The notes under the pieces are model-generated. The model was not told the DNA's origin. It worked only from the letters and a program-made list of their open reading frames with translations, and did no database searches. Position numbers and translations under genes: made by a program. From Prevotella sp. (GTDB lineage Bacteria; Bacteroidota; Bacteroidia; Bacteroidales; Bacteroidaceae), in NCBI GenBank assembly GCA_017455495.1, contig JAFTAR010000181.1, positions 1 to 46,195 of the forward strand: 46,195 nucleotides of DNA. Reading direction: 5' to 3'. This document shows, piece after piece, positions 16,875 to 25,055 of this stretch (its first letter is position 1; every line of letters begins with the position of its first letter).

Positions 16875-18005
16875 ATGGATAAGAGCTTTGTTTATGGAGT
16901 AGCCGTCACTGACTACAACTTCACGGGTCGCGAGGAAGAGACACGGCGACTGAAGCAGAACTTCAAAAATGGCATTAACTCCATATTGATTTCCCCCCGC
17001 CGCTGGGGCAAGACTTCATTGGTGAACCACGTATGCCAGCAGATGGATGATGACAATATTATCATAGTGCGCTTAGACATCTTCGGCTGCAAGAGCGATT
17101 ATGATTTCTACAACGCCCTGGCATCGGCCGTGCTGAAACAGACGGCCACGAAGAATCAATTATGGATGGAGGAGGCCAAAGACTTCCTGGCTCGCCTTAC
17201 CCCAAGAGTCAACATTCCACTTGACCCTACATCAGACATCAGTCTGTCACTCGGTATAACTCCAGAGACACACAGGCCTGAGGACGTTCTCAATATGGTT
17301 GAGACGATTGCCCAGCGCAAGAACCGCCATATTGTTGTCTGTATTGACGAATTTCAGCAGGTGGGTGAATTCGAGAACACAAAGTCAGTCCAAGCCACCC
17401 TGCGTTCCGTATGGCAGCACCATCACTTGACGTCATACTGCCTGTTTGGCAGCAAACAGCACATGATGAGCAATATATTTCTGAATCGCAGCATGCCTTT
17501 CTACCAGTTTGGCGACCTGATGTGGCTTGAAAAGATTCCCACTTCCGACTGGACAGACTATGTCATTAGTCATTTCGAGCGTGCCGGCAGACATATCTCG
17601 GAGCAGATGGTGTCACGCATTTGCGAGACGGTTGAGCTTTACCCGTCATATGTGCAGCACCTGGCATCAATAATTCTAAACCGCACACCCGAGGGAGATA
17701 CCGCCACGGAGGAGCTACTGCCGCCATCCGTCAAGGAACTGATAAGCACGAACGAAGCACTCTATATGCAACAGATAGAACCCCTGTCTGGTTATCAGAT
17801 GAACCTGTTGCGTGCCATAGTCTCTGGCATACACTCTGGCTACAATGAAAAGAAAGTCCGGATGCAGTACGACCTGGGCAGTCCCTCTAACCTTGTACGT
17901 CTACGCGATGCTCTTATTGAGCGCGACATCATCTATTCTGAGATGCGCCAGCTCTATATCACTGACCCCGTGTTCTCGCTTTGGTTCAGACAACGTTTCC
18001 TATGA
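16875..18005 (+). CDS. AAA ATPase 2 (paralogue of ATPase 1), overlapping GH92
   Basis: A 376-residue protein with Walker A ISPRRWGKTSLVN, Walker B IVVCIDEFQQV and the FGSKQHMMSNIFLNRSMPFY segment that matches ATPase 1. The C-terminal part (LGSPSNLVRLRDALIERDII) again looks like a winged helix, and the last residues DPVFSLWFRQRF match the RFFSLWLKRTF end of ATPase 1. It has its own palindrome-covered promoter. Its TGA stop overlaps the ATG of the following GH92 gene (ATGA at 18002-18005), so translation may be coupled. That makes the GH92 gene part of its transcript. The cellular role is unknown; a sensor or regulator of the downstream glycosidase is only a hypothesis. Confidence 0.85.
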   Translation: MDKSFVYGVAVTDYNFTGREEETRRLKQNFKNGINSILISPRRWGKTSLVNHVCQQMDDDNIIIVRLDIFGCKSDYDFYNALASAVLKQTATKNQLWMEEAKDFLARLTPRVNIPLDPTSDISLSLGITPETHRPEDVLNMVETIAQRKNRHIVVCIDEFQQVGEFENTKSVQATLRSVWQHHHLTSYCLFGSKQHMMSNIFLNRSMPFYQFGDLMWLEKIPTSDWTDYVISHFERAGRHISEQMVSRICETVELYPSYVQHLASIILNRTPEGDTATEELLPPSVKELISTNEALYMQQIEPLSGYQMNLLRAIVSGIHSGYNEKKVRMQYDLGSPSNLVRLRDALIERDIIYSEMRQLYITDPVFSLWFRQRFL

Positions 18006-20698
18006 AACACTTCCTTTTTACCCTTGCCTTGTCTTTGTACACCTTGATGGCGGCGGCTCAGGTGTGGCAGTATGTAGACCCGCGCATAGGCAGCGTGGGC
18101 GTGGGCCGCACCTTCCCCGGCCCTTGCATGCCCTTCGGCATGGTGAAGCCAGGGCCCGACTGCGGCGTGCTGCCCAATGCCGGCTGGGCACCAATGCCGG
18201 AAGCCGTCAGCGGATTCTCGCAGACACATGTCAGCGGCACCGGCGGCGGCCAGAAATACGGCAACATACTCATCCAGCCATTTATTGGCAACGGCAGTAC
18301 ACGGACGAACACGGATGTGATGCAGAGAAGGGTGGAAGAGACCATCAGCCTGGGCTACTACTCAACGACCTACGAGAACGGCATACGCACCGAGATAACC
18401 ACCAGCGAGCGCTGCGCTTTCTACCGCTTCCATTTTCCTCGCAATGCCCGGCTGCTTGTCGACGTGACCCATTTCCTGGGCAAGGACACCGTTCCCAACC
18501 TGCGTGAGCGGCAGCAGTTTGTAGGTGCCGACATGGAAGTGGCCGGTCCATGCGAAGTGAGCGGCTTCTCGCGTATACGCGGCGGTTGGAACAACGGCGA
18601 TGCCTACACCGTCTATTTCTGCCTGACTACCGACCAGCCTTTTACCCTTGCCGGCGGGAACGTGCTGGCTTTCACCGATACTGTGGTGCAGGTGAAAGTG
18701 GGCATAAGCTATGTCAGCACTATGCAGGCGCGCCGCAACATTGACAGCCACGGCTTCAACGAGCAGCTCGCCATTCTGCGCAACGCCTGGGAGCAGCAGC
18801 TAAGCAAGGTGCAGGTGGAAGGCACCGACCGGCAGAAGCGCATTTTTTATACTGCCCTCTACCACACCATGCTCATGCCCGTCTGCAAGACCGGCGAGAA
18901 CCCCAAGTGGACCGACAGCCCCTACTACGATGACTACTACGCCATCTGGGACACCTACCGCACCTCCTCGCCCCTGCTCACCCTGCTCTGGCCGGAGCGT
19001 CAAGTGGAAATTGTCAACTCATTATTAAATATATACGTGCGCGAGGGCTACATGCCCGATGCCCGCAGCGGCGACTGCAACGGACGCACCCAGGGCGGCT
19101 CAAATGCCGATGTCGTCATTGCCGATGCCTTCGTGAAGGGCCTTGGCCGCAGTGGCAGTTCCGTATGCTGCGACTCTGTCGCAGCCCCCTCCATAAACTA
19201 CTCCCTGGCCCTTGAAGCCATGCTAAAGGACGGCGAGGCCGACCCCGGAGCCGACCACGAAAAGCACGGGCGCGGCGGCCTCAACGAATACAAGCGGCTG
19301 GGCTACGTGCCCTACGGCATTCCCCGTGCCGGCACCCGCACCGTGGAGTATGCCTACAACGACTACTGCATAGCGCAGGTGGCCCGGGGTTTAGGCCATC
19401 AAGACATCTACGAGGAGTACATTGAGCGCTCACGCAACTGGCACAACCTGTGGCGCAGCGACTACGAGTGGGACGACGTCAGGGGCTACATCATGCCGCG
19501 CGACGACCAAGGGCAGTGGCTTGACAGCGTGCCCTGGGGCCGCTCCCGCGTGTTCCACCCCGCCATTCCCTATACCCCAGTGACAAAGGTGGCACCGTGG
19601 TATCTGCCTTGGTGGGACACATTCTTCTACGAGGCCCTCTCTGCAGAGTATTCGCTCAGCATTCCCCACGATGTGCCAGGCCTGATAGAGGCCTGCGGCG
19701 GTCCCGATGCCTTCCGCCGCCGCCTGGACATGTTCTTCGAGCGTGACCGCTATAACGTGGGCAACGAGCCGTCGTTCCTCACTCCCTGCCTCTACCACTG
19801 GATAGGGCGGCCCGACCTCAGCACCCGGCGCATCCACCAGATTGTCCGTGACAACTACAGCGACCAGCCCGACGGCCTTCCCGGCAATGACGATGGCGGC
19901 GCCATGTCCTCATGGCTTGCCTTCCATGCGCTCGGCCTCTACCCCAACGCCGGCCAGGACTACTACCTGCTCAACACGCCGCTGCTGCCAGAGTACACCT
20001 TTTCCCTCAGCAACGGCAGGACGCTGCATGCCACGAGGCAGACAGGCAACCGGTTTGCTGTGTTCTTCAACGGCCGCGAACTCCCCGATGCCCGCATCAC
20101 CCACCAGGAGCTGATGCAGGGAGGCGAGCTGGTATTCATCGGAATTACAGAACAAGTCCCCCCAGTCCCCCCGAGTGGTGGGGCAAGCCCGACGGTAGAA
20201 GTAACCGACACAGCCTCCCGCTTGGGGGGAGGTTGGAGGGGGCCTGCCGACCTCTTAGGGGGAGGTTTGGAGTGTGCCATTTCCTTCACCCTCAACCGCC
20301 AGTTCCGCACGTGGCCGCTTTCTTTCCGTTGGAATGGCGACACACTCGTAGTTACCTGCAAGGAAGCCACCTACAATATAGGCCGCTCGGTTGTGGAGAA
20401 TGCCGCTTCCTTCTGCTGGGACATTCCTGCCGACGGTGCTGTCTATGATACGAGCGGCACCTTCGCCTTTGTCTCACACCAGGCTGTGCGCCAGCTCTTG
20501 GACAACGGGGCGTTCACCTACGACGGCATCACCTGGCGCAGAACAGGCACCGGCAACAACGGACAGATACACCTCAAGGCTGATGTTGACCATACGGAGA
20601 TGACCATTGAGCATAATGCCGCGCTGGATCTTTATCTCGTCACAGAGATGAGCCACAACCCCTTAGGCATAGACTGGCGCATCAGCAAACAGCAATGA
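18002..20698 (+). CDS. GH92 alpha-mannosidase-like protein with C-terminal extension
   Basis: Signal peptide MKHFLFTLALSLYTLMAAAQ, then a GH92 enzyme starting YVDPRIGSVGVGRTFPGPCMP. Typical family segments are WDTYRTSSPLLTLLWPE, RTVEYAYNDYCIAQVARG, NEPSFLTPCLYHW (general-acid Glu region) and GNDDGGAMSSWLAFHALGLY. GH92 members are calcium-dependent exo-mannosidases of the periplasm or surface. The GH92 fold should end near residue 716 (GGELVFIGI). A Gly/Pro-rich stretch encoded by dispersed repeats (about 718-758) then joins a further domain of about 140 residues (FRTWPLSFRWNGDTLVV to IDWRISKQQ) that I cannot name. The total of 898 residues is well above the usual 730-770. The start codon overlaps the ATPase-2 stop. 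Confidence 0.92.
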   Translation: MKHFLFTLALSLYTLMAAAQVWQYVDPRIGSVGVGRTFPGPCMPFGMVKPGPDCGVLPNAGWAPMPEAVSGFSQTHVSGTGGGQKYGNILIQPFIGNGSTRTNTDVMQRRVEETISLGYYSTTYENGIRTEITTSERCAFYRFHFPRNARLLVDVTHFLGKDTVPNLRERQQFVGADMEVAGPCEVSGFSRIRGGWNNGDAYTVYFCLTTDQPFTLAGGNVLAFTDTVVQVKVGISYVSTMQARRNIDSHGFNEQLAILRNAWEQQLSKVQVEGTDRQKRIFYTALYHTMLMPVCKTGENPKWTDSPYYDDYYAIWDTYRTSSPLLTLLWPERQVEIVNSLLNIYVREGYMPDARSGDCNGRTQGGSNADVVIADAFVKGLGRSGSSVCCDSVAAPSINYSLALEAMLKDGEADPGADHEKHGRGGLNEYKRLGYVPYGIPRAGTRTVEYAYNDYCIAQVARGLGHQDIYEEYIERSRNWHNLWRSDYEWDDVRGYIMPRDDQGQWLDSVPWGRSRVFHPAIPYTPVTKVAPWYLPWWDTFFYEALSAEYSLSIPHDVPGLIEACGGPDAFRRRLDMFFERDRYNVGNEPSFLTPCLYHWIGRPDLSTRRIHQIVRDNYSDQPDGLPGNDDGGAMSSWLAFHALGLYPNAGQDYYLLNTPLLPEYTFSLSNGRTLHATRQTGNRFAVFFNGRELPDARITHQELMQGGELVFIGITEQVPPVPPSGGASPTVEVTDTASRLGGGWRGPADLLGGGLECAISFTLNRQFRTWPLSFRWNGDTLVVTCKEATYNIGRSVVENAASFCWDIPADGAVYDTSGTFAFVSHQAVRQLLDNGAFTYDGITWRRTGTGNNGQIHLKADVDHTEMTIEHNAALDLYLVTEMSHNPLGIDWRISKQQ
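20155..20275. repeat. GC-rich dispersed repeats inside the GH92 coding region
   Basis: Two CCCCCC-n-GGTGGGG-like and CTCCCGCTTGGGGGGAGG-like palindromes followed by AGGGGGAGGTTTGGAG. They read through in frame (PPVPPSGGASP, LGGGWRGP, LLGGGLE) exactly at the boundary between the GH92 fold and the C-terminal extension. No stop codon or frameshift results. Confidence 0.8.
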
Positions 20699-20721
20699 CA
20701 AGGAAGAAAGCCGTGAAAAAA

Positions 20722-20753
20722 TTTGGTAAAGAAGATTAAAAACTATAACTTTG
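20722..20753 (+). promoter_or_regulatory. Promoter of the phosphatase-GH92 gene, TTTG-N20-TAACTTTG
   Basis: TTTG at 20722-20725 and TAACTTTG at 20746-20753. The first ATG (20760) is only six bases beyond the -7 box, so the mRNA would start at or next to the initiation codon. Confidence 0.75.
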
Positions 20754-20759
20754 CGGACT

Positions 20760-23700
20760 ATGGGAAAGATGACAACATACAAGACTCTGAGGCGGACGGC
20801 TATATCGCTGTTCCTTTGCCTCTTTGCCCTCCTGCCTGTACATGCGCAGTATGAGAGGCTTGGCGGCGTTTACTATGCCTACCCCGCAGACCATACGCAG
20901 ATGGCCGAGGCACCAGAAGGCTACGAGCCGTTCTATATATCGCACTACGGCCGCCACGGCTCGCGCTGGCTTCCCAGCGACCAGCGCTATGAGTGGGTGA
21001 TGAGCCATTTTGAGGATGCCTCAAACCTTACTAAGCTCGGCAAGAGCGTGCGCAAGCGGCTGGCAAAGATATGGCGGAATGCACGGGGCAACGGCGGCAG
21101 GCTCACACCCCTTGGAGGCCGCCAGCACGAGGCCATCGCTACGCGCATGTACCATAACTTTCCGCAGCTCTTCACCACAGAAGCCCGCCTGACGGCCCAC
21201 TCCAGCACCGTGGACCGCTGCCGCCAGAACATGCTCCACTTCGTGTCACGCCTGCAAGCCCTGAATCCACAGCTTTGCATCACGCCTGTTACAAGCGAAG
21301 AGGACATGGCGTGGATAGCCTACACTTCGCCTGAAGAGAAAGCCCTTGAGAACCGCACAAGGATTCCCCTTGGAATAGACCCGCACAGGCTGACAAGAGC
21401 CCTCTTCATTGACGACTCAAAGGTGGAACAGCCCGACAAGCTGCTCTCCGAGCTGCACACCATTGCGTCGGACATGCAGGACGTAGAGCTGCGTGTGTCG
21501 CTCTATGACATCTTCACCGAGGAGGAGCTGCATGCCGTCTATGCCGCCAACAACGAGCGGATGACCATCTGCAACGGCGACGTTCCCTCAAACGATGGCA
21601 TTCCGGCCCGCTCGGCCGTCTCCCTATGGCGCCGCATAGAGGCCAAGGCCGAGGCCGCCATTGCCAGCAGAGGCTTGGGTGCCGACCTGCGATTCGGCCA
21701 CGACACCAACCTCTACCGCCTGCTCACCCTCATGCAGGTAAACACCAACGGCATGGGCATGGACGAGATACTGCCCATGGCAGCCAACCTCCAGATGATA
21801 TTCTACCGGAATGAGGCCGGCGACGTGAAGGTGCAGCTGCTACACAACGAGAAAAGCATTGGCTTCTACTCCTGGCAGCAGCTCAAGGAGCAGGTGAACA
21901 GCCGCATACACTATTTGGAACACATCAGGCAGCTCTCTGCCCTGAACACCATGGTAGGCACAGCTCCCGCCAACACCCGCACCGCCGGACTCTTCGGCAA
22001 GGGCAGCGAGGAGCATGGCCAGACGCTGCCCGCCGTCCTGGTGCCCAACGGCCAGACCTTCTGGACGCCGCAGACGCAGACCACCGAGCGCAAATGCATA
22101 GCCCCCTACTACTATCAGGACAGCCTTTTCTACGGCATCCGCGCCAGCCACTGGCTGGTGGGCGGCTGCACACAGGACTACGGCTCGTTCACCGTAGGGG
22201 CCTTCAAGGGCGGCAATGGCGAGGGGAGCCTGGCCACGCCCTTCAGCCATGGCGACGAGACCTCCCACCCCAATTATTACGCCCTGAGCCTGCCACGCGA
22301 GCAGATGATGATTGAGCTTACTGCCCTGAGCCATGCGGCCATCATGCATGTCACTCCCCTTTACGACGGGCTGGCCGACATAGTCCTCACCGTCAACAGC
22401 GACGAGCAGCAGGCCACCATCAGCATGCAGGACGGCCGGGTCTACGCCTCAAACCCCGTCCACCGCATCTATCAGGGCTGGGGCGAGCCGGCCGGCTTCA
22501 GCGGCCACTTCGTGCTGCAATTCTCCGACAGTCTCGTGGCAAGCCGTCAGGAGGGCCAGACCCTTCGCCTCACTTTCAAGGCCGTTAGCCGCTGCCCCAT
22601 AGTGCTCCGCATGGCCACATCGTTCACCAGCCGCGAAGGTGCCGAGCGCAACCTGGAGGCTGAGGCCCGCTGCACCTTCAACCAGATGCAGCAGCAGTGT
22701 GCCGACATCTGGGTGAAGCGCCTGCATACCATTGACGTAAGCGACCCTGACACCGCCCTTGTAAACCAGTTCTATGGTGCACTCTACCGCGCCTCCTTCC
22801 TGCCCCGCGAGATGAGCGACGCCGACGGCTGCTATCCCCGCTTTGCCGGCAATGCCAATTGCGAATCGCCAAGTCGTAAAAGCTACGGCGACTTCTCCAT
22901 GTGGGACACCTACCGCGCCCTCCACCCCTTGCTCTGCATCATTGCCCCAGAAGAGAACGGCAACATGATGCAGTCGCTTGTGAACATGGCCACCGAAGGC
23001 GGCTGGCTGCCCATCTTCCCCTGCTGGAACAGCTATACCGCAGCCATGATTGGCGACCATTGCTCCTCAGTTTTGGCCGACGCCTACGTGAAGGGCATCA
23101 GGGGCTTCGATGCCAGGGCGGCATACAGCGCCATGAGGCAAAACGCCTTCAGCACTCCCTCGCCACAGGACTATCTTGACGGCAAGGGGCGCCGCGCCCT
23201 CACCTCCTACTTGCAGTATGGCTACATACCGCTGGAGGACTCTGTCAAGGAGGCCTTCCACCAGCAGGAACAGACCAGCCGCACGCTGGAGTATGCCTAC
23301 GATGACTTCTGCGTGGCCCAGATGGCGCATGGACTACAGACTACAGACTCTGAACGGGACTTTCATGAGCTGATGCAGCGGGCAGAGAACTGGCGCAACG
23401 TCATCAACCCCACGACAGGCTATGCCGACGGGCGCCATGCCGACGGCTCGTGGGAGGGCAACGGGGACCTGGTGCACCGCAAACCCTACATCACCGAGGG
23501 CGCCACCTGCCACTACACCTGGTATGTGCCTCACAACAGTCCCGGCCTCATTGAACTGATGGGCGGCAGGGAGGCCTTCGTGCAGAAGCTTGACTCCATG
23601 TTCACCGAGGGCCGCTACTGGCACGGCAACGAACCATGCCACCAGGTGGCATGGCTCTACAGCCTGGCCGGGCGCCCCGACCTCACCCGTCAGCGCACGG

Positions 23701-24020
23701 CCCATATCCTCCAGACGGAGTATAACGACTCGCCCGGCGGCCTCAGCGGCAATGACGATGCCGGCCAGATGTCGGCCTGGCAGCTCTTTGCCTCCATGGG
23801 CTTCTATCCCGTCTGCCCCGGCACGCCGCAGTACGTGCTTGGCGGAGCCTGGTTCCAGGAGGTTACGATAAACAGCCCTGCTGGCAGATCCCTCACCATC
23901 AGGCGCTCGCCCGACGGCCTCTACAGCCTTAACGGCCAGGCCCTTGACCAGCTCGTCATCACTCACGACCATCTGCTCAGAGGCGGAACGCTGCTCCTTC
24001 CTGGTTCCTCATCGGATTGA
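20760..24020 (+). CDS. Histidine (phytase-like) phosphatase fused to GH92 mannosidase
   Basis: A secreted protein of 1086 residues with signal peptide to about residue 30 (LLPVHAQ). Residues about 32-385 form a branch-2 histidine phosphatase: YGRHGSRW (catalytic Arg65-His66-Gly) and FGHDTNLY (His314-Asp315, the proton-donor HD pair). Residues about 400-1086 form a complete GH92 module with HGQTLPAVLVPNGQTFWTPQ, WDTYRALHPLL, GGWLPIFPCWNSY, RTLEYAYDDFC, NEPCHQVAWLY and GNDDAGQMSAWQLFASMGFYP. Both catalytic centres look intact. The pairing suggests removal of phosphate and mannose from one substrate, such as phosphomannan or phosphorylated N-glycans. That substrate is inferred. The ATG at 20760 is nearly leaderless; the ATG at 20769 is an alternative that would leave about 9 nt of leader. 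It has its own promoter. Confidence 0.92.
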   Translation: MGKMTTYKTLRRTAISLFLCLFALLPVHAQYERLGGVYYAYPADHTQMAEAPEGYEPFYISHYGRHGSRWLPSDQRYEWVMSHFEDASNLTKLGKSVRKRLAKIWRNARGNGGRLTPLGGRQHEAIATRMYHNFPQLFTTEARLTAHSSTVDRCRQNMLHFVSRLQALNPQLCITPVTSEEDMAWIAYTSPEEKALENRTRIPLGIDPHRLTRALFIDDSKVEQPDKLLSELHTIASDMQDVELRVSLYDIFTEEELHAVYAANNERMTICNGDVPSNDGIPARSAVSLWRRIEAKAEAAIASRGLGADLRFGHDTNLYRLLTLMQVNTNGMGMDEILPMAANLQMIFYRNEAGDVKVQLLHNEKSIGFYSWQQLKEQVNSRIHYLEHIRQLSALNTMVGTAPANTRTAGLFGKGSEEHGQTLPAVLVPNGQTFWTPQTQTTERKCIAPYYYQDSLFYGIRASHWLVGGCTQDYGSFTVGAFKGGNGEGSLATPFSHGDETSHPNYYALSLPREQMMIELTALSHAAIMHVTPLYDGLADIVLTVNSDEQQATISMQDGRVYASNPVHRIYQGWGEPAGFSGHFVLQFSDSLVASRQEGQTLRLTFKAVSRCPIVLRMATSFTSREGAERNLEAEARCTFNQMQQQCADIWVKRLHTIDVSDPDTALVNQFYGALYRASFLPREMSDADGCYPRFAGNANCESPSRKSYGDFSMWDTYRALHPLLCIIAPEENGNMMQSLVNMATEGGWLPIFPCWNSYTAAMIGDHCSSVLADAYVKGIRGFDARAAYSAMRQNAFSTPSPQDYLDGKGRRALTSYLQYGYIPLEDSVKEAFHQQEQTSRTLEYAYDDFCVAQMAHGLQTTDSERDFHELMQRAENWRNVINPTTGYADGRHADGSWEGNGDLVHRKPYITEGATCHYTWYVPHNSPGLIELMGGREAFVQKLDSMFTEGRYWHGNEPCHQVAWLYSLAGRPDLTRQRTAHILQTEYNDSPGGLSGNDDAGQMSAWQLFASMGFYPVCPGTPQYVLGGAWFQEVTINSPAGRSLTIRRSPDGLYSLNGQALDQLVITHDHLLRGGTLLLPGSSSD

Positions 24021-24077
24021 TGGTGAAAATTAAGCAAAAATGGGCATCGGAGATAAGAAATTGAGGTGTTTATTTGG

Positions 24078-24123
24078 CTGCATTCGAAATTTGCTGTAAC
24101 TTTGCAGCAAAATTCGAATGCAG
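24078..24123. promoter_or_regulatory. 19-bp inverted repeat centred on the -7 box of ATPase 3
   Basis: CTGCATTCGAAATTTGCTG (24078-24096) and CAGCAAAATTCGAATGCAG (24105-24123) are inverted with one mismatch. The 8-nt loop is TAACTTTG itself, the -7 box. A protein bound here would cover the promoter core. TTTG at 24073-24076 is 20 bp upstream of the box, a canonical pair. Confidence 0.75.
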
Positions 24124-24132
24124 GGCTGTTTT

Positions 24133-24819
24133 ATGGAAGAATGTGTAAAGAGAGAACAATACCTCAATCGCCTGATAGTCAGGAGGGATAACGGTATGAT
24201 TAAAACGGTGACTGGGCCGCGGCGTGCAGGTAAGTCTTTCCTGCTGAATCCTATCTACAAGGATTACCTGTTGGAGCATGGCATCCCAGAAGACCATATC
24301 ATCAGTATCTCATTTGACGTAGAGGATGAGGACACTCCAGAGGAGTTGCTCGAGCGCGAGAAGCTGAAGGAGTTTCTCTACTCCCGTATTGTATCGAAAA
24401 CGGAGCCTTATTATGTATTCCTTGATGAGATTCAGGAAGTTCAGGATTTCGAACGTATCGTAAACGGACTGAACAAACGGCCTAATGTCGATGTGTACAT
24501 AACCGGCAGCAATTCGAAATTTCTCTCCAACGACATCAACACCATCTTCCGTGGGCGCAGCGATGAGGTGAGCATCATGCCATTCACCTTCAGGGAGTTT
24601 TGCCAGGATCGTACGGAATCGGTCAGCGAGTTGTGGAAAGAATATTACACCTACGGAGGACTACCTGCACTCCGCAGGATGCCGACTCCCGAACAGAAGA
24701 CCACCTATCTGCAACGGCTTTGGAAGAAAACGTACCTTGACGATGTGGTGGAAAGGCGGCATCTACTACACAGGCTTGTTCCAGTTCCTGACCAGCGACA
24801 AGATAATAGAATGACATGA
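24133..24819 (+). pseudogene. Truncated ATPase 3 (AAA_14/DUF4143 type)
   Basis: The 228-residue product starts MEECVKREQYLNRLIVRRDN and has Walker A TGPRRAGKSFLL, Walker B YYVFLDEIQEV and ITGSNSKFLS, all typical of AAA_14 ATPases with a DUF4143 C-terminal half. Relatives are about 400-430 residues. Here the conserved region stops at TYLDDVVERRH and a frameshifted tail of about 17 residues follows. In another frame GIYYTGLFQFLTSDKIIE with a stop begins at the same place and resembles the extreme C-terminus of such proteins. This suggests an internal deletion of roughly 190 codons. An ATG at 24118 lies in the palindrome and is less likely. The region 24820-24960 has a 40-codon open stretch without a start and a duplicated GAGGCACGCAGGTA, with no gene recognised. 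Confidence 0.75.
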
Positions 24820-24975
24820 TTTGAAAATCCGAAAGCAGCGTCTTCCCACGGTGTTCCCATACTGTTGCAAGAGGCTGCCAAGAGCTACGGCGTCGGGGTG
24901 ATTCAGCATTTTGTTGGAGGCACGCAGGTAGAGGCACGCAGGTAGTGCTTTAACCATAAAAAATCCTGGCTTTTC

Positions 24976-25006
24976 TTTGTCGGGAAACAAAAAAAACGTA
25001 ACTTTG
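24976..25006 (+). promoter_or_regulatory. 5'-nucleotidase promoter, TTTG-N19-TAACTTTG
   Basis: TTTG at 24976-24979 and TAACTTTG at 24999-25006, about 50 bp before the ATG. Confidence 0.75.
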
Positions 25007-25055
25007 CAGCAGCCATTACAACAAGCATTCAAATGTTAACGTTTTTTTCCCTACT

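Noticed and set aside
24820-24945. A small gene after ATPase 3
   Set aside because: The 40-codon open stretch has no start codon or promoter and no recognised relatives by eye.
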